The notes under the pieces were generated by a model, which was not told the origin of the DNA, did not search any database, and was given only the letters and a program-made list of their open reading frames with translations. From Ramlibacter sp. (GTDB lineage: Bacteria > Pseudomonadota > Gammaproteobacteria > Burkholderiales > Burkholderiaceae_C): a stretch of DNA of 64,000 nt. The stretch spans positions 1 to 64,000 of the forward strand of contig JAUYOG010000021.1 of assembly GCA_030695945.1 (NCBI GenBank). Direction: 5' to 3'. Position numbers and translations under genes: made by a program. Each line of letters starts with the position of its first letter. Position 1 is the stretch's first letter. Shown piece after piece: positions 25,184-34,330 of the stretch.

Positions 25184-26638
25184 TCAGTCACCCCGGACTA
25201 AGACTAGGGGCGCGATTCCTTGCATCTGGTCCATCGGAGAGCTGCAACGTCTCCCCTTCAGAGCCGTGTGGGCCGGAGCCGATTGCGCCCGAGCCCTTTC
25301 TCGCGCGGTCGCCCCTGCGGCTGAGTCTTCAATCGGGCTTTCCCTTTCAACGGCCTGTGTCGATGTCACCATCACCCCCGCCCTGCGCAAAATGAACTCC
25401 TCGACCTCCGCCATATACCCGCGCAACGCGTCCATCCGTCGGGGTCTGTATTTCTCAGCCAACGCGCTGGGCTGGTGACCCATGATCTGCGCAAGGGCGC
25501 CACTGGGGACCCTTGCTTCCTCCCCCAGCAACGAAAAACTGCGCCGAAGTCCATGGACGGTCATATGGTCGATTCCGGCCCGTTTCTGGACCCTGTCCAG
25601 CACGCTTCGAGGTTCCGAGATATGCCCTCGCGCTGAAGTCTCGCTCACGAAAACATAGGGATTCCCCTCAACCACCGGCAGTTCCAGCAACATCCGCCTG
25701 AAGTGCGGTGCAAGCGGAATCTTCCGCGTCTGGCCATACTTGTCCGCAATCGTCATGCAGTTCCACTGGTAGTCAACGTCCGCTCGCTTCAGGCCGGCGA
25801 GTTCCTCGCGCCGCGCGCCCGTCAAGAGCAACCCGATCAAGTAAGTGCTCCCTACCCGGCTCGAATCCGCCTTCGCTGCGGCGAACCACGCGGGCAGCTG
25901 GCTCGCCTCCAGTGCGTCGGTGCGGGAAACGCTGGGAGGCAGCAAATCGGACAGCAAGCGTGGTTTCGCGGCATCGCTGTGGACCAAATCCCTGTAATCG
26001 CGTTGCTTCGAGCACCAGGAAAGGAACCCCGAGAACATGGCCAGGCACCGGGCGGCCTGGACTTCGCCCCGGGCCGACTCCACGTGGTACCAATCCCGCA
26101 TGGCGTCCTCGTCGATATCCACCAGCCGTTTTGCCATCAACGGGTGGAGCGGGCCGGCCTTGGTCAGCCCCTTGCCGCGCTTGCGGGGCTTCCCGCCCGG
26201 GTCCGCGGCCTTTTTCAGGTCCTCGACGTAACGCGGCTTCCAGGCCGCCTTGCGGAGGGGCTTCCCCTTTTTCAGGTAGGTCGCCCAGGCCACCTCCACA
26301 ATCGTCGCCCTGCGCTCATCCTGGGCGGTTTTGGCGGCCTTGGCCGCGCGAACCTCCCGCAGGTGGGCCCGAGGGTCGATTCCACGGTCCACCTGCGTCT
26401 TCTTTTCGTTGGCCTCCTGCCGGGCGGCCTCGATCGTCCATGCCGCCACGTCGCCGATGACGGTGCGGATGGTCTTGCCATGCAGCTTTCCTTCGAACAC
26501 GAACGACTTGCTACCAGCGGCGGTGACGCGCGCCGCCAGCCAGGGGCATTTGCTGTCCCGCAGGAATTCCTGCGACTTCCCGGGCGGGCACTTCAAGTCC
26601 GCGATGCGGCCCGCCGTCAGATTTACCTTCTCCGTCAT
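25184..26638 (-). CDS. P4-type tyrosine integrase of the island
   Basis: A 484-residue integrase with an N-terminal DUF4102-type arm-binding domain (VNLTAGRIADLKCPPGKSQEF, split here) and a catalytic domain: Arg in TGARREELAG, Lys in YGQTRKIPL, HGLRRSF, GHQPSALAEKY with the nucleophile Tyr. About 75 residues extend beyond the Tyr. I chose the ATG at 26638 (AAGGGA upstream); starts at 26659 or 26704 are possible. It lies beside a tRNA-Thr 3' fragment, so it is the enzyme that inserted this island. Confidence 0.88.
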   Translation of the reverse strand: MTEKVNLTAGRIADLKCPPGKSQEFLRDSKCPWLAARVTAAGSKSFVFEGKLHGKTIRTVIGDVAAWTIEAARQEANEKKTQVDRGIDPRAHLREVRAAKAAKTAQDERRATIVEVAWATYLKKGKPLRKAAWKPRYVEDLKKAADPGGKPRKRGKGLTKAGPLHPLMAKRLVDIDEDAMRDWYHVESARGEVQAARCLAMFSGFLSWCSKQRDYRDLVHSDAAKPRLLSDLLPPSVSRTDALEASQLPAWFAAAKADSSRVGSTYLIGLLLTGARREELAGLKRADVDYQWNCMTIADKYGQTRKIPLAPHFRRMLLELPVVEGNPYVFVSETSARGHISEPRSVLDRVQKRAGIDHMTVHGLRRSFSLLGEEARVPSGALAQIMGHQPSALAEKYRPRRMDALRGYMAEVEEFILRRAGVMVTSTQAVERESPIEDSAAGATARERARAQSAPAHTALKGRRCSSPMDQMQGIAPLVLVRGD

Positions 26639-26768
26639 CTGGTTTCCCTTCGTGGCCATGTAGCCACCATGTAGCCAGATTACGGGAATCGACCCGCATT
26701 TCAATCAACGACAACGAATGGTCAAGGGTGCGTAGAGCATTGATTTCAAAGGAAAAGTGCAACTACAA

Positions 26769-26802
26769 TCAACCCCAGCAAATGCCGGCAAACAGGGGTT
26801 GA
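26769..26802. repeat. 8-bp inverted repeat abutting the attachment site
   Basis: TCAACCCC (26769-26776) and GGGGTTGA (26795-26802) are perfect inverted copies ending one base before the tRNA fragment. This is a plausible binding site for the integrase or its excision factor. Confidence 0.5.
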
Positions 26803-26803
26803 A

Positions 26804-26853
26804 CCTCATTCGTAATGAGAAGGTCGGGTGTTCGATTCATCTCTCCGGCACCA
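26804..26853 (+). other. 3' half of tRNA-Thr(CGT): island attachment site
   Basis: CCTCATTCGTAATGAGAAGG, then a T-arm around TTCGATT and an acceptor strand CTCCGGC-A-CCA, match the 3' half of a tRNA-Thr with anticodon CGT. The 5' half (a GCCGGAG acceptor strand and D-arm) is absent upstream. This is the usual scar where an island entered the 3' end of a tRNA gene: the intact copy should lie at the other end of the island, left of this window. A terminator follows directly. Confidence 0.8.
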
Positions 26854-26858
26854 TTTCC

Positions 26859-26891
26859 AAAAGCCCCCAGCTGTCATGGTTGGGGGCTTTT
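26859..26891 (+). terminator. Rho-independent terminator of the original tRNA-Thr
   Basis: AAAAGCCCCCA and TGGGGGCTTTT pair around an 11-nt loop, five bases after the tRNA CCA. The T-run follows the stem. Confidence 0.85.
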
Positions 26892-27162
26892 CCTATGTGA
26901 CTCGCATGTAACGCGGGCTGGACCGCGCGAGCCCGTGGTTGGCGCCTCCCGGGAAACACAGCGGCCCAATCCCCCTAATTAATAGCAAGGCACGCCGCGC
27001 GCCGCCGATCGGACGCGCAGCAGCTCCCCCGGGCCCCAGCATGCGGATACATCCCGCACTGCGCGTTACGGCCCGCCTGCACGACGCCCCGTAGATTGAC
27101 CTTGCCCGTGCGGCCAACGCTGCGCGAGGCGCTCTTTCCAATCACTCACGGAGAAAATCACA

Positions 27163-27954
27163 ATGGAATTTGTAGGAACCAGTGCTGGCGAAACCTTGCA
27201 GGGCACCGAACTCGATGATTCGATCGACGGAATGGCAGGCAACGACACGCTCGAGGGCCTCGGTGGCGACGACCTGCTCGATGGCGGCGATGGCGACGAC
27301 ATTCTGGACGGGGGCCCGGGCAGCGACGTGTTGACGGGCGGCCTCGGCGCCGACACCTTTCACACCGGTTTCACAGTGACGACGCCGGAAACCTCAACCT
27401 TCTCCGGCTGGCTGGCAGACCAGGGCCTGGACCCCCTGGCCGATGGTGCGGCGCAGTCGTATTTCGCGAAGCACTACACAGCCTGGCTCACTTCGCTCGT
27501 GGCGGAAAATGAATTGGGCGCCGACGTCGATGGCGACGGCGTGGTGAGCGTGGACCTCAACCAGAACGACCCTGAAGGCACACCGACGATCGAAGGCATG
27601 ACCCAGGAGGAAGCGGCCACCCTCTTCAGCGATCGCCAGAGCCTCGATGTGCAGACGGGCCGGACCACGCACGAGCGCTGGTACTCCGACACATTCACGT
27701 TCGGCGAGACGGCAGTGGCCAGCGACGCCGGCACGGACGTCATCACCGATTTCAGCGCCACGGACGGCGACACGCTGCACCTGGCCGGGCTCACCGAGGC
27801 CGACTTCGACGCGCTCTTCACGATCGCCGAGGCGGACGTCGACGCCGACACGGTGCTGGACACCGTCGTGACGCTGGATGCCGACCCGGACTGGTCGCTG
27901 ACGCTGGTGGGAACGTCGGGCTTCGACCCGGCCACGGGCATCGTGTTCGCCTGA
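27163..27954 (+). CDS. RTX-type calcium-binding secreted protein
   Basis: A 263-residue acidic protein. Residues 18-63 hold four nonapeptide-like RTX repeats (GMAGNDTLE, GLGGDDLLD, GGDGDDILD, GGPGSDVLT), which bind Ca2+ and fold outside the cell. An EF-hand-like loop DVDGDGVVSVD lies near residue 120, and a C-terminal region (DVITDFSATDGDTLHLAGL) resembles the end of serralysin-type type I secretion substrates. There is no signal peptide, as expected for type I secretion, but no transporter genes are nearby. GGAG precedes the ATG. It is the first chromosomal gene after the island. Confidence 0.8.
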   Translation: MEFVGTSAGETLQGTELDDSIDGMAGNDTLEGLGGDDLLDGGDGDDILDGGPGSDVLTGGLGADTFHTGFTVTTPETSTFSGWLADQGLDPLADGAAQSYFAKHYTAWLTSLVAENELGADVDGDGVVSVDLNQNDPEGTPTIEGMTQEEAATLFSDRQSLDVQTGRTTHERWYSDTFTFGETAVASDAGTDVITDFSATDGDTLHLAGLTEADFDALFTIAEADVDADTVLDTVVTLDADPDWSLTLVGTSGFDPATGIVFA

Positions 27955-27992
27955 CGCCCCGGGGCCCCGGCCCACGCGCTTAAACTGGCGGC

Positions 27993-28373
27993 ATGCCGAC
28001 ATCCATTGCCGCCATCTGCGCCGGGGCCTCGCTGGGCGCGCTGCTGCGCTGGGTGCTGGCAGGCCGTTTCAACCCGCTCCACCCCGCGCTGCCGCTCGGG
28101 ACCCTCGCCGCGAACCTGATCGGCGGCTACCTGATCGGGGTGGCCATCGCGGTTTTCGCCAACATGCCCGAGTTGTCGCCGCAAGCGCGCCTGTTCGTCG
28201 TTACCGGCTTCCTGGGCGGGCTCACCACGTTTTCCACCTTCTCGGCCGAGGTCGTGACCCAGTTGCAGCAAGGGCACACCGCGTGGGCGCTGGCTACGGC
28301 ATTGGCACACCTGCTCGGCTCTTTCGCGCTGACGGCCCTGGGCATCGCCACGGTGTCATGGCTGCGAACCTGA
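27993..28373 (+). CDS. crcB: Fluoride exporter CrcB/FluC
   Basis: A 126-residue protein with four transmembrane segments and the family motifs [20 protein letters not shown] and [10 protein letters not shown], which form the fluoride-lined dual-topology dimer pore. It exports F- passively. The length is normal. No fluoride riboswitch is recognisable in the 38 bp between it and the preceding gene. Confidence 0.93.
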   Translation: MPTSIAAICAGASLGALLRWVLAGRFNPLHPALPLGTLAANLIGGYLIGVAIAVFANMPELSPQARLFVVTGFLGGLTTFSTFSAEVVTQLQQGHTAWALATALAHLLGSFALTALGIATVSWLRT

Positions 28374-28479
28374 TGCCACCCTAAGAAAAAAACCTAGGCC
28401 GACGCAGACGTTTCCCTTAATGCGGCTGCCGGCGCGCGCCCCAGACTTGCCTTACAACTTCTTACGGGCAGGATGCGCG

Positions 28480-28827
28480 ATGCCAAGTGTCTACGACACG
28501 CTTTACCGGTGGGCCCGGCGGACGACCACGTCGTTCGCCGAACTGCGTTTCGTGTCGTCGGAGCGCGGCGAAATGGCCCCTGAAGCCGGCGGCCTCATCT
28601 ACCGCCTCAAGCACTGGCCCGAGCTGCCCAGCCAAGTCCGCACCGCCGACGTGCTGCGAGCCCTCTCCGTCATGAGCAATCGCCCCGTGAACCGCCACTG
28701 GATCCTCGCCAATTCGAAGCTGCAGGCGCAGGACGTCGACCGCCTGTTGGCACGCCTGGTGGAGCAGGACGCCGTCGAGGTGATCGACGGCTCCAAGTTT
28801 CCATCGGCCGGCGCCTCGGGCACGTAA
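28480..28827 (+). CDS. Conserved-looking small protein of unknown function
   Basis: A 115-residue protein from the ATG at 28480 (GGCAGGA upstream; the frame itself is open from 28420). The C-terminal half (RPVNRHWILANSKLQAQDVDRLLARLVEQDAVEVIDG) looks like a small helical or winged-helix domain. There is no signal or membrane segment and no family is recognised. It reads toward the SapC gene. Confidence 0.55.
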   Translation: MPSVYDTLYRWARRTTTSFAELRFVSSERGEMAPEAGGLIYRLKHWPELPSQVRTADVLRALSVMSNRPVNRHWILANSKLQAQDVDRLLARLVEQDAVEVIDGSKFPSAGASGT

Positions 28828-28829
28828 CG

Positions 28830-29588
28830 TCAGGTCGCCTGGAGCGGCTTGGGGGCCGGCTGCATCGGCGTATTGCGCTCGGCCATCCGGTCCACCAGCT
28901 TCTTCATGTTGGGCAGCGACGCGAGGTGCAGCGAGATCAGGTGCAGCTCGCCGGAGCGGAACAGCGACAGCGCCACGGCATCGGGCAACGCCAGCAGCTT
29001 CTTCTCGTCGACCACCAGCAGGCCGCCGATGGTGAAACTGCGGCCGTCGACGAGGTCGGCCTTGGCGTTCATCTCGGCCAGCAACCCGGCCTGCTCCAGG
29101 CGCCTGCAGAACGATTCGGTGCGCCGGTATTCCTGCTGGTAGCGGTCGAGGAAATCCAGCGCGTTCTGCAGGAAGGGGGTGTTGTTGCCCTGGGCGTCGA
29201 ACAGGGGCTCGCCTTCCTTGTCGTTCAGTCCCTGGAAGGCCTCGTCGATGCACACGCCCATCGCCTGGCCCGACAGCTCCGCGAGCACGAAGGGATAGCG
29301 GCGCACGAAGGCCGGGATGTACTCGCCGGTCCACTGCTCCTTCGCGTCCACGAAGAGGTTCTCCCGGGCCCGCAGCCCGAGCATCGCCACGGGCACGATC
29401 TCCTGGCGCGACCCGCGCGTGAAGACGATCGCGTACTCCTTGCACGCGTCGGCGAATTCCATGCCTGCCAGGTACAGCGAGTTGGCCTTGCGGGCGAAGG
29501 CGAAACTGGCGCTCGGCAGGACGCGCCGCCGGCGATGCCTGTCGCGGTCCAGCAGCACCGGCTTCTCGTAGTACATGGTGTCCGACAT
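28830..29588 (-). CDS. SapC family protein
   Basis: A 252-residue protein matching the SapC family: an N-terminal block SASFAFARKANSLYLAGMEF, then IVFTRGSRQEIVPVAMLGLR, ENLFVDAKEQWTGEYIPAFV (split here) and a helical C-terminus. SapC proteins were named from surface-layer or peptide-transport loci, but their role is unsettled. The start at 29588 (MSDTMYYE) avoids running into the CorC gene upstream; 29576 is an alternative. It follows the CorC-type gene after 31 bp and may be co-transcribed. Confidence 0.82.
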   Translation of the reverse strand: MSDTMYYEKPVLLDRDRHRRRRVLPSASFAFARKANSLYLAGMEFADACKEYAIVFTRGSRQEIVPVAMLGLRARENLFVDAKEQWTGEYIPAFVRRYPFVLAELSGQAMGVCIDEAFQGLNDKEGEPLFDAQGNNTPFLQNALDFLDRYQQEYRRTESFCRRLEQAGLLAEMNAKADLVDGRSFTIGGLLVVDEKKLLALPDAVALSLFRSGELHLISLHLASLPNMKKLVDRMAERNTPMQPAPKPLQAT

Positions 29589-29619
29589 CCGTTTGCCTCC
29601 GTCTGGTTCGCGCCGCCCG

Positions 29620-30933
29620 TCACGGGGCGGCGTCGCCGGGGGGCGACCCCGGGGGCGTGCGCGCGAGGGCCAGCACCTTGTCGATGCGCTTGCCATCGAG
29701 GTCCACGACCTCGAAGCGCCAGTCGCCGCAATCTATCCGCTCGCCGGCTTCGGGCAGGTGGCCGGAGACGGACATCAACAGGCCGGCGACAGTGTTGTAG
29801 CGGCCCCTGTCCTCCTCGGGCAGCTCGCGGATTCCAAGCCGGGCCTTGAGTTCCGCCACCGGCATCAGCCCATCGAGCAGCCACGAGCCGTCCTCGCGCT
29901 GCGTCGCCCACGCATCCGCCTGGGTGCCGGGCTGCAACTCGCCGGTGATGGCCTCCAGCAAGTCGTGCGGTGTCATCAACCCCTGCACCACGCCGTATTC
30001 GTCGACGACGAAAACCATGCGGCCCGACTTGGAGCGGAACTGCTCCAGCAGCTCCATGCCCGTCAGCGTTTCCGGGACGAACAGCGCCGGCGTCGCATGG
30101 CGCTCCACGCTCTCCTCCGAGCTGACGCCCAGCGACAGGAGCCGCGCGACGCTCACCACGCCCAGCACGTCGTCCAGCGAGCCGCGGCAGACCGGGTACC
30201 AGGAGTGCGCGCCTTCCTCCCCGATCTGGCTGAGGGCGTGGGCGGCGTCAAGACGCGCGTCGAGCCACTCGATGTCCGAGCGCGGCACCATCATCGAGGT
30301 GAGGGGCCGGTCGTCGAGATGAAACACGTTCTGCACCATCTGGCGCTCGTGACGCTCGATCACGCCGGCATCCACCCCCTCTTCCAGGCTGTGTGCGATT
30401 TCTTCTTCCGTCATGCCGCGCGCGAGCGTGGTGTCGATGCGCAGAAGCAGGAGCACCCATTGCGTGGAGGCGGAGAGCAGCTTCACGAACGGCCCGGCCG
30501 CGCGCGCGAGCCAGCTCATCGGCTTGGCGAGCAGGCGGGACACCGCCTCCGGGTACAGCTGGCCGATCCGCTTGGGCACGAGTTCGCCGAAGATGATGGT
30601 GATGTAGGTGATCACGGTGACCACGATGGCCGTGGCGACGTAGCCCGAGGGCCGCACGCCCATGCCGAGCCCCTGCAGCCAGTTCGCGAGCGACTGGCTG
30701 AACGCGGCTTCGCCAACGATGCCGTTCAGGACCCCGATCGAGGTGATGCCCACCTGCACGGTGGACAGGAAGCGGGTCGGCTGCTCCATCAGCTTGAGCG
30801 CCGAGGCAGCGCCGGTGTCGCCCGATTCCGCCATCGCCGTCAGCCGCGCCTTGCGGCTCGAAGCGAGCCCCATCTCGGACATGGCAAACACGCCGTTGAG
30901 CAGCGTCAGCAGCGCGATCAGCAGGACTTCCAT
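29620..30933 (-). CDS. Hemolysin-like/CorC family membrane protein (CNNM + CBS)
   Basis: A 437-residue protein with an N-terminal CNNM transmembrane domain (MEVLLIALLTLLNGVFAMSE, then three further spans to about residue 165), a CBS pair (from RPLTSMMVPRSDIEW) and a C-terminal CorC/HlyC domain (DGSWLLDGLMPVAELKARLG...). Relatives transport or regulate Mg2+/Co2+. The frame is open far upstream; the ATG at 30933 starts the first transmembrane helix. It is divergent from apaH, with only 24 bp between the two starts. Confidence 0.9.
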   Translation of the reverse strand: MEVLLIALLTLLNGVFAMSEMGLASSRKARLTAMAESGDTGAASALKLMEQPTRFLSTVQVGITSIGVLNGIVGEAAFSQSLANWLQGLGMGVRPSGYVATAIVVTVITYITIIFGELVPKRIGQLYPEAVSRLLAKPMSWLARAAGPFVKLLSASTQWVLLLLRIDTTLARGMTEEEIAHSLEEGVDAGVIERHERQMVQNVFHLDDRPLTSMMVPRSDIEWLDARLDAAHALSQIGEEGAHSWYPVCRGSLDDVLGVVSVARLLSLGVSSEESVERHATPALFVPETLTGMELLEQFRSKSGRMVFVVDEYGVVQGLMTPHDLLEAITGELQPGTQADAWATQREDGSWLLDGLMPVAELKARLGIRELPEEDRGRYNTVAGLLMSVSGHLPEAGERIDCGDWRFEVVDLDGKRIDKVLALARTPPGSPPGDAAP

Positions 30934-30957
30934 CAAACGGGGCGAGAATTCAACACC

Positions 30958-31788
30958 ATGGCACTTTACTTGATCGGCGACGTGCAGGGCTGCGACGCCC
31001 CCCTGGGCCGCCTGCTCGAAAAGATCGATTTCTCTCCGAGCCGCGACACGTTGTACGTCCTGGGCGACCTGGTGAACCGCGGGCCGCAGTCGGGCGCCGT
31101 GCTGCGCCGCCTCATGGGGTATGGCGACTCGGCCCGGTGCCTCCTGGGCAACCATGACCTGAGCCTGCTGGCCGTCGCGCACGGCCGCCGTGCGCCGCAC
31201 CGCAACGACACCATGGACAAGGTCCTGCTCGCGCCCGACCGCGGCGAGCTGATCGAGTGGCTGCGGCAGCGCCGCATGGCGATCCGCGCGCACGGGCTGC
31301 TGATGGTGCATGGCGGCGTGCTGCCGCAATGGGACGCGGCGCAGACACTGCAGCTGGCGGCCGAAGTCGAGGACGTCCTTCGCGGGCCGGGCCTGGTCGA
31401 TTTCCTGAACGAGATGTACGGCAACCAGCCCGCTCAATGGGACGACGCCCTCAAGGGCGCCGACCGCCTGCGGGTGATCGTCAACGCACTCACGCGCCTG
31501 CGGTTCTGCACGCCCGGGGGCGAGATGGACCTGAAGGCTTCGGGCGGGCCGGCCGATGCGCCGCCGGGCTACCTGCCCTGGTTCGACGTGCCGGGGCGCA
31601 GAAGCGCGGATACGACGATCGCGTTCGGCCATTGGTCGACATTGGGATTGCTGCAGCGGCCGGACATCATCTCGCTGGACACCGGCTGCGTGTGGGGCGG
31701 ATGCCTGAGCGCACTGCGGCTCGTCGCGCCGCAAGCGTACGAGTTGATCCAGGTGGAATGCGAGCAGGCGCAGGCGCCTGGGGAATAG
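30958..31788 (+). CDS. apaH: Symmetrical diadenosine tetraphosphatase ApaH
   Basis: A 276-residue metallophosphatase that hydrolyses Ap4A to two ADP and also removes Np4 caps from RNA. Motifs: GDVQGC, VLGDLVNRGP, LLGNHD and the second-half histidines in MVHGGV and FGHWS. The length fits the family. The ATG at 30958 starts the conserved MALYLIGD segment. Confidence 0.95.
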   Translation: MALYLIGDVQGCDAPLGRLLEKIDFSPSRDTLYVLGDLVNRGPQSGAVLRRLMGYGDSARCLLGNHDLSLLAVAHGRRAPHRNDTMDKVLLAPDRGELIEWLRQRRMAIRAHGLLMVHGGVLPQWDAAQTLQLAAEVEDVLRGPGLVDFLNEMYGNQPAQWDDALKGADRLRVIVNALTRLRFCTPGGEMDLKASGGPADAPPGYLPWFDVPGRRSADTTIAFGHWSTLGLLQRPDIISLDTGCVWGGCLSALRLVAPQAYELIQVECEQAQAPGE

Positions 31789-31854
31789 AGGGTGAACAGC
31801 CTGGATTGCGGCGGATCCGGAGGATCCCCCCGGAATCGGCCCGCAATGACAATC

Positions 31855-33291
31855 TCACTCGGACTTGAACAGCGCCGCCACCTTGCGCTTGGGCTTGATG
31901 TTGTTGGACAGGCGGCTGGTGGCTGGCTTGGCGCCGGCTTCCCAGGCGGGGGCGGCGTCCGAGGCCGGCGGCTGGTAGGGCTGGTCGAAGAACGGATCCT
32001 TCGGGGCTGCGGGGGCGCGGAACTCGCGCTGCGGGCGCGGCGCGCGCTCGCGTTCTCGCGGCGCATCCAGCACGTCGCGCGGGTCGCCCACTTCGCCGGC
32101 TTCGCGCCAGGCACGGCGCCCGTCGTTGATGCGGCCGCGGGGGCGGTCCTCGTCGAATTCCAGGGCTTCGAGCTCGATCTTGCGCTTGAGCAGCTTCTCG
32201 ATGTCGCCCACCAGGCGGGCGTCGCTGCCGGACACGAACGTCACGGCCAGGCCGGACTGGCCGGCGCGGCCCGTGCGGCCGATGCGGTGCACGTAGTCTT
32301 CCGCGTTGAAAGGCACGTCGAAGTTGAACACCGCCGGCACGTCCTTGATGTCGAGGCCGCGCGCGGCGACGTCGGTGGCGACCAGCAGGTCCACCTCGCC
32401 GGCCTTGAACGCGGCCAGGGCCTTCAGGCGCTCGTCCTGGCTCTTGTCGCCGTGCAGGGCGGTGGTGTTCATGCCCTCGCGCTCGAGCGAGCGCGCCAGG
32501 CGCGCGCAACCGAGCTTGCTGTTCACGAACACGAACGCCTGCTTCAGGCCGCGCTGGCGCACGATCTGCTTGAGGGCGTGGCGTTTCTCTTCGTCGGTGA
32601 CGCTGTAGAAATGCTGTTCGACGGTGGACGCTTCCTGATTGGGGCGCGCCACTTCGATCGTCACCGGATCCTGCAGGTAGCTGTTGGCCAGCCGCTTGAT
32701 CTCGGGCGAGAACGTCGCGGAGAACAGCAGCGTGGTGCGCTGCTTGGGCAGGTACGAAAGGATGCGCTGCAGGTCGGGCAGGAAGCCGATGTCCAGCATG
32801 CGGTCGGCCTCGTCGAGCACCACGTACTCGACCTGGTTCAGCACCGCGTTCTTGGCCTCGATGTGGTCCAGCAGCCGGCCGGGCGTCGCGACGAGCACTT
32901 CCACGCCCTTCTTCAGCTCGATGGTCTGCGGCTTCATGTCGATGCCGCCGAACACCACCGCGCTGCGCATGTTCGTGTACTTGGCGTACAGCTTGATCTG
33001 CTGCGCCACCTGGTCGGCGAGCTCGCGTGTGGGCAGCAGCACGAGGGCCCGCACCGGATGCCGCGCGGGCGACGTCGAGGTGTTCTCGTGCTTCATCAAC
33101 CGCTGCAGCAGCGGCAGGGCGAAGGCGGCCGTCTTGCCGGTGCCGGTCTGGGCTGCGCCCATCACATCCTTGCCGGTCAGGACGACCGGGATGGCCTGGG
33201 CCTGGATGGGGGTCATGGACTCGTAGCCCATTTCGGCCACGGCGCGTGCCAGCGGCTCGGCCAGCGATAGTTTGGAAAAGGAGCTAGGCAT
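31855..33291 (-). CDS. rhlE: DEAD-box RNA helicase RhlE
   Basis: A 478-residue helicase with all DEAD-box motifs: Q motif (MTPIQAQAIP), AQTGTGKT, PTRELA, VLDEADRMLD, SAT, and C-terminal ARGLDIKDV and HRIGRTGRAG. The last 110 residues are basic, Arg/Pro-rich and low in complexity, as in RhlE of Burkholderiales, probably for RNA contact. RhlE acts in ribosome maturation and RNA turnover. The ATG at 33291 (MPSSFSKLSL) is chosen over the longer frame to 33366 because it matches the family N-terminus. Confidence 0.93.
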   Translation of the reverse strand: MPSSFSKLSLAEPLARAVAEMGYESMTPIQAQAIPVVLTGKDVMGAAQTGTGKTAAFALPLLQRLMKHENTSTSPARHPVRALVLLPTRELADQVAQQIKLYAKYTNMRSAVVFGGIDMKPQTIELKKGVEVLVATPGRLLDHIEAKNAVLNQVEYVVLDEADRMLDIGFLPDLQRILSYLPKQRTTLLFSATFSPEIKRLANSYLQDPVTIEVARPNQEASTVEQHFYSVTDEEKRHALKQIVRQRGLKQAFVFVNSKLGCARLARSLEREGMNTTALHGDKSQDERLKALAAFKAGEVDLLVATDVAARGLDIKDVPAVFNFDVPFNAEDYVHRIGRTGRAGQSGLAVTFVSGSDARLVGDIEKLLKRKIELEALEFDEDRPRGRINDGRRAWREAGEVGDPRDVLDAPRERERAPRPQREFRAPAAPKDPFFDQPYQPPASDAAPAWEAGAKPATSRLSNNIKPKRKVAALFKSE

Positions 33292-33394
33292 TAACCCGCT
33301 ATTGTCGCATTTACCGCGCGGCTGGGCTTGCCGGGGGCGTGCGACACCCTGAGGCACGTCAAACACGCGGCCCGAGCGAAGTGCGGACTTATTT

Positions 33395-34279
33395 CTACAG
33401 GTCGCGGCTTGCGAACGTGTCGCACCCCTTCACGCTGCCGTTCTTGAGCCCCGTGGAGAACCACCGCTGCCGCTGGGCGCTGGTGCCGTGGGTGAAGCTT
33501 TCGGGCACGATGGCCCCGCCGCCCCGCCCTTTTTGCAGGGCGTCGTCGCCGATCTTCGCGGCGGCATTCATCGCCTCTTCCACGTCGCCCTGCTCCAGGA
33601 TCTGCCGCGCGTTCTGCGCGTGGTGCGCCCAGACGCCGGCGAAGCAGTCGGCCTGCAACTCCACCCGCACGCTCATCGCGTTGCCTTCGGCCTGGCTCGC
33701 GCGCCCGCGCAATTGCTCCAGCTTGTCGGTGATGCCCAGCTGTTTTTGCACGTGGTGGCCGACTTCGTGCGCGATGACGTAGGCCTGCGCGAAGTCGCCG
33801 GGCGCGCCCAGGCGGCTCTTGAGCGTTTCATAGAAGTCCAGGTCGATGTACACCTTCTGGTCCAGCGGGCAATAAAACGGGCCCATGGCCGCCTGCCCCT
33901 GCCCGCACCCCGTGCGCACCGCACCGCGGAAGAGCACCAGCTTGGGTTTCGCGTAGGTGGCGCCACCCTTGCTGAACAGGTCGGTCCAGACATCCTCGGT
34001 GTCGGCCAGCACGGTGGAAACGAACTTCGCCATCTGGTCGTTCGCCGGGGGCGACTGCGCCGGCCCCTGCTGGACCTGCGGTGCCGGCCCGCCGCCGCCC
34101 GACAGCATCTCGAGGATGGTGAGGGGATTGATCCCGAAGATCGCGCCGCCCACGAGCGCGATGACGATCGTGCCGATGCCGATGCTGCGGCCGCCGAAGC
34201 CGAACCCGCCGCCCCCGCCCCCGCCTTCGCCCCGCCGGTCTTCGACGTTGCCCGATTCCCGATTGCCTTCCCAACGCAT
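33395..34279 (-). CDS. Neutral zinc metallopeptidase (YpfJ family)
   Basis: A 294-residue membrane-anchored protein: a Gly-rich N-terminus ([15 protein letters not shown]), one transmembrane segment ([16 protein letters not shown]) and an extracytoplasmic zinc peptidase domain with HEVGHH and a later conserved ELQADCFAG (third ligand region). Cysteines (TGCGQG, PFYCPL, KGCDTF) may form disulfides. The substrate is unknown. It sits alone, divergent from pcp. Confidence 0.9.
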   Translation of the reverse strand: MRWEGNRESGNVEDRRGEGGGGGGGFGFGGRSIGIGTIVIALVGGAIFGINPLTILEMLSGGGGPAPQVQQGPAQSPPANDQMAKFVSTVLADTEDVWTDLFSKGGATYAKPKLVLFRGAVRTGCGQGQAAMGPFYCPLDQKVYIDLDFYETLKSRLGAPGDFAQAYVIAHEVGHHVQKQLGITDKLEQLRGRASQAEGNAMSVRVELQADCFAGVWAHHAQNARQILEQGDVEEAMNAAAKIGDDALQKGRGGGAIVPESFTHGTSAQRQRWFSTGLKNGSVKGCDTFASRDL

Positions 34280-34330
34280 ACTTGATCTCCCTTGTTTGAA
34301 TGCCGCCCGAGCTGCGGTTACAGTGAATCC

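Noticed and set aside
27955-27992. Fluoride riboswitch upstream of crcB
   Set aside because: Only 38 bp lie between the genes and they do not show the conserved riboswitch elements.
29575-30957. Long plus-strand open frame running into apaH
   Set aside because: It is antisense to the CorC-type gene, a common effect of high GC content; ApaH begins at 30958.
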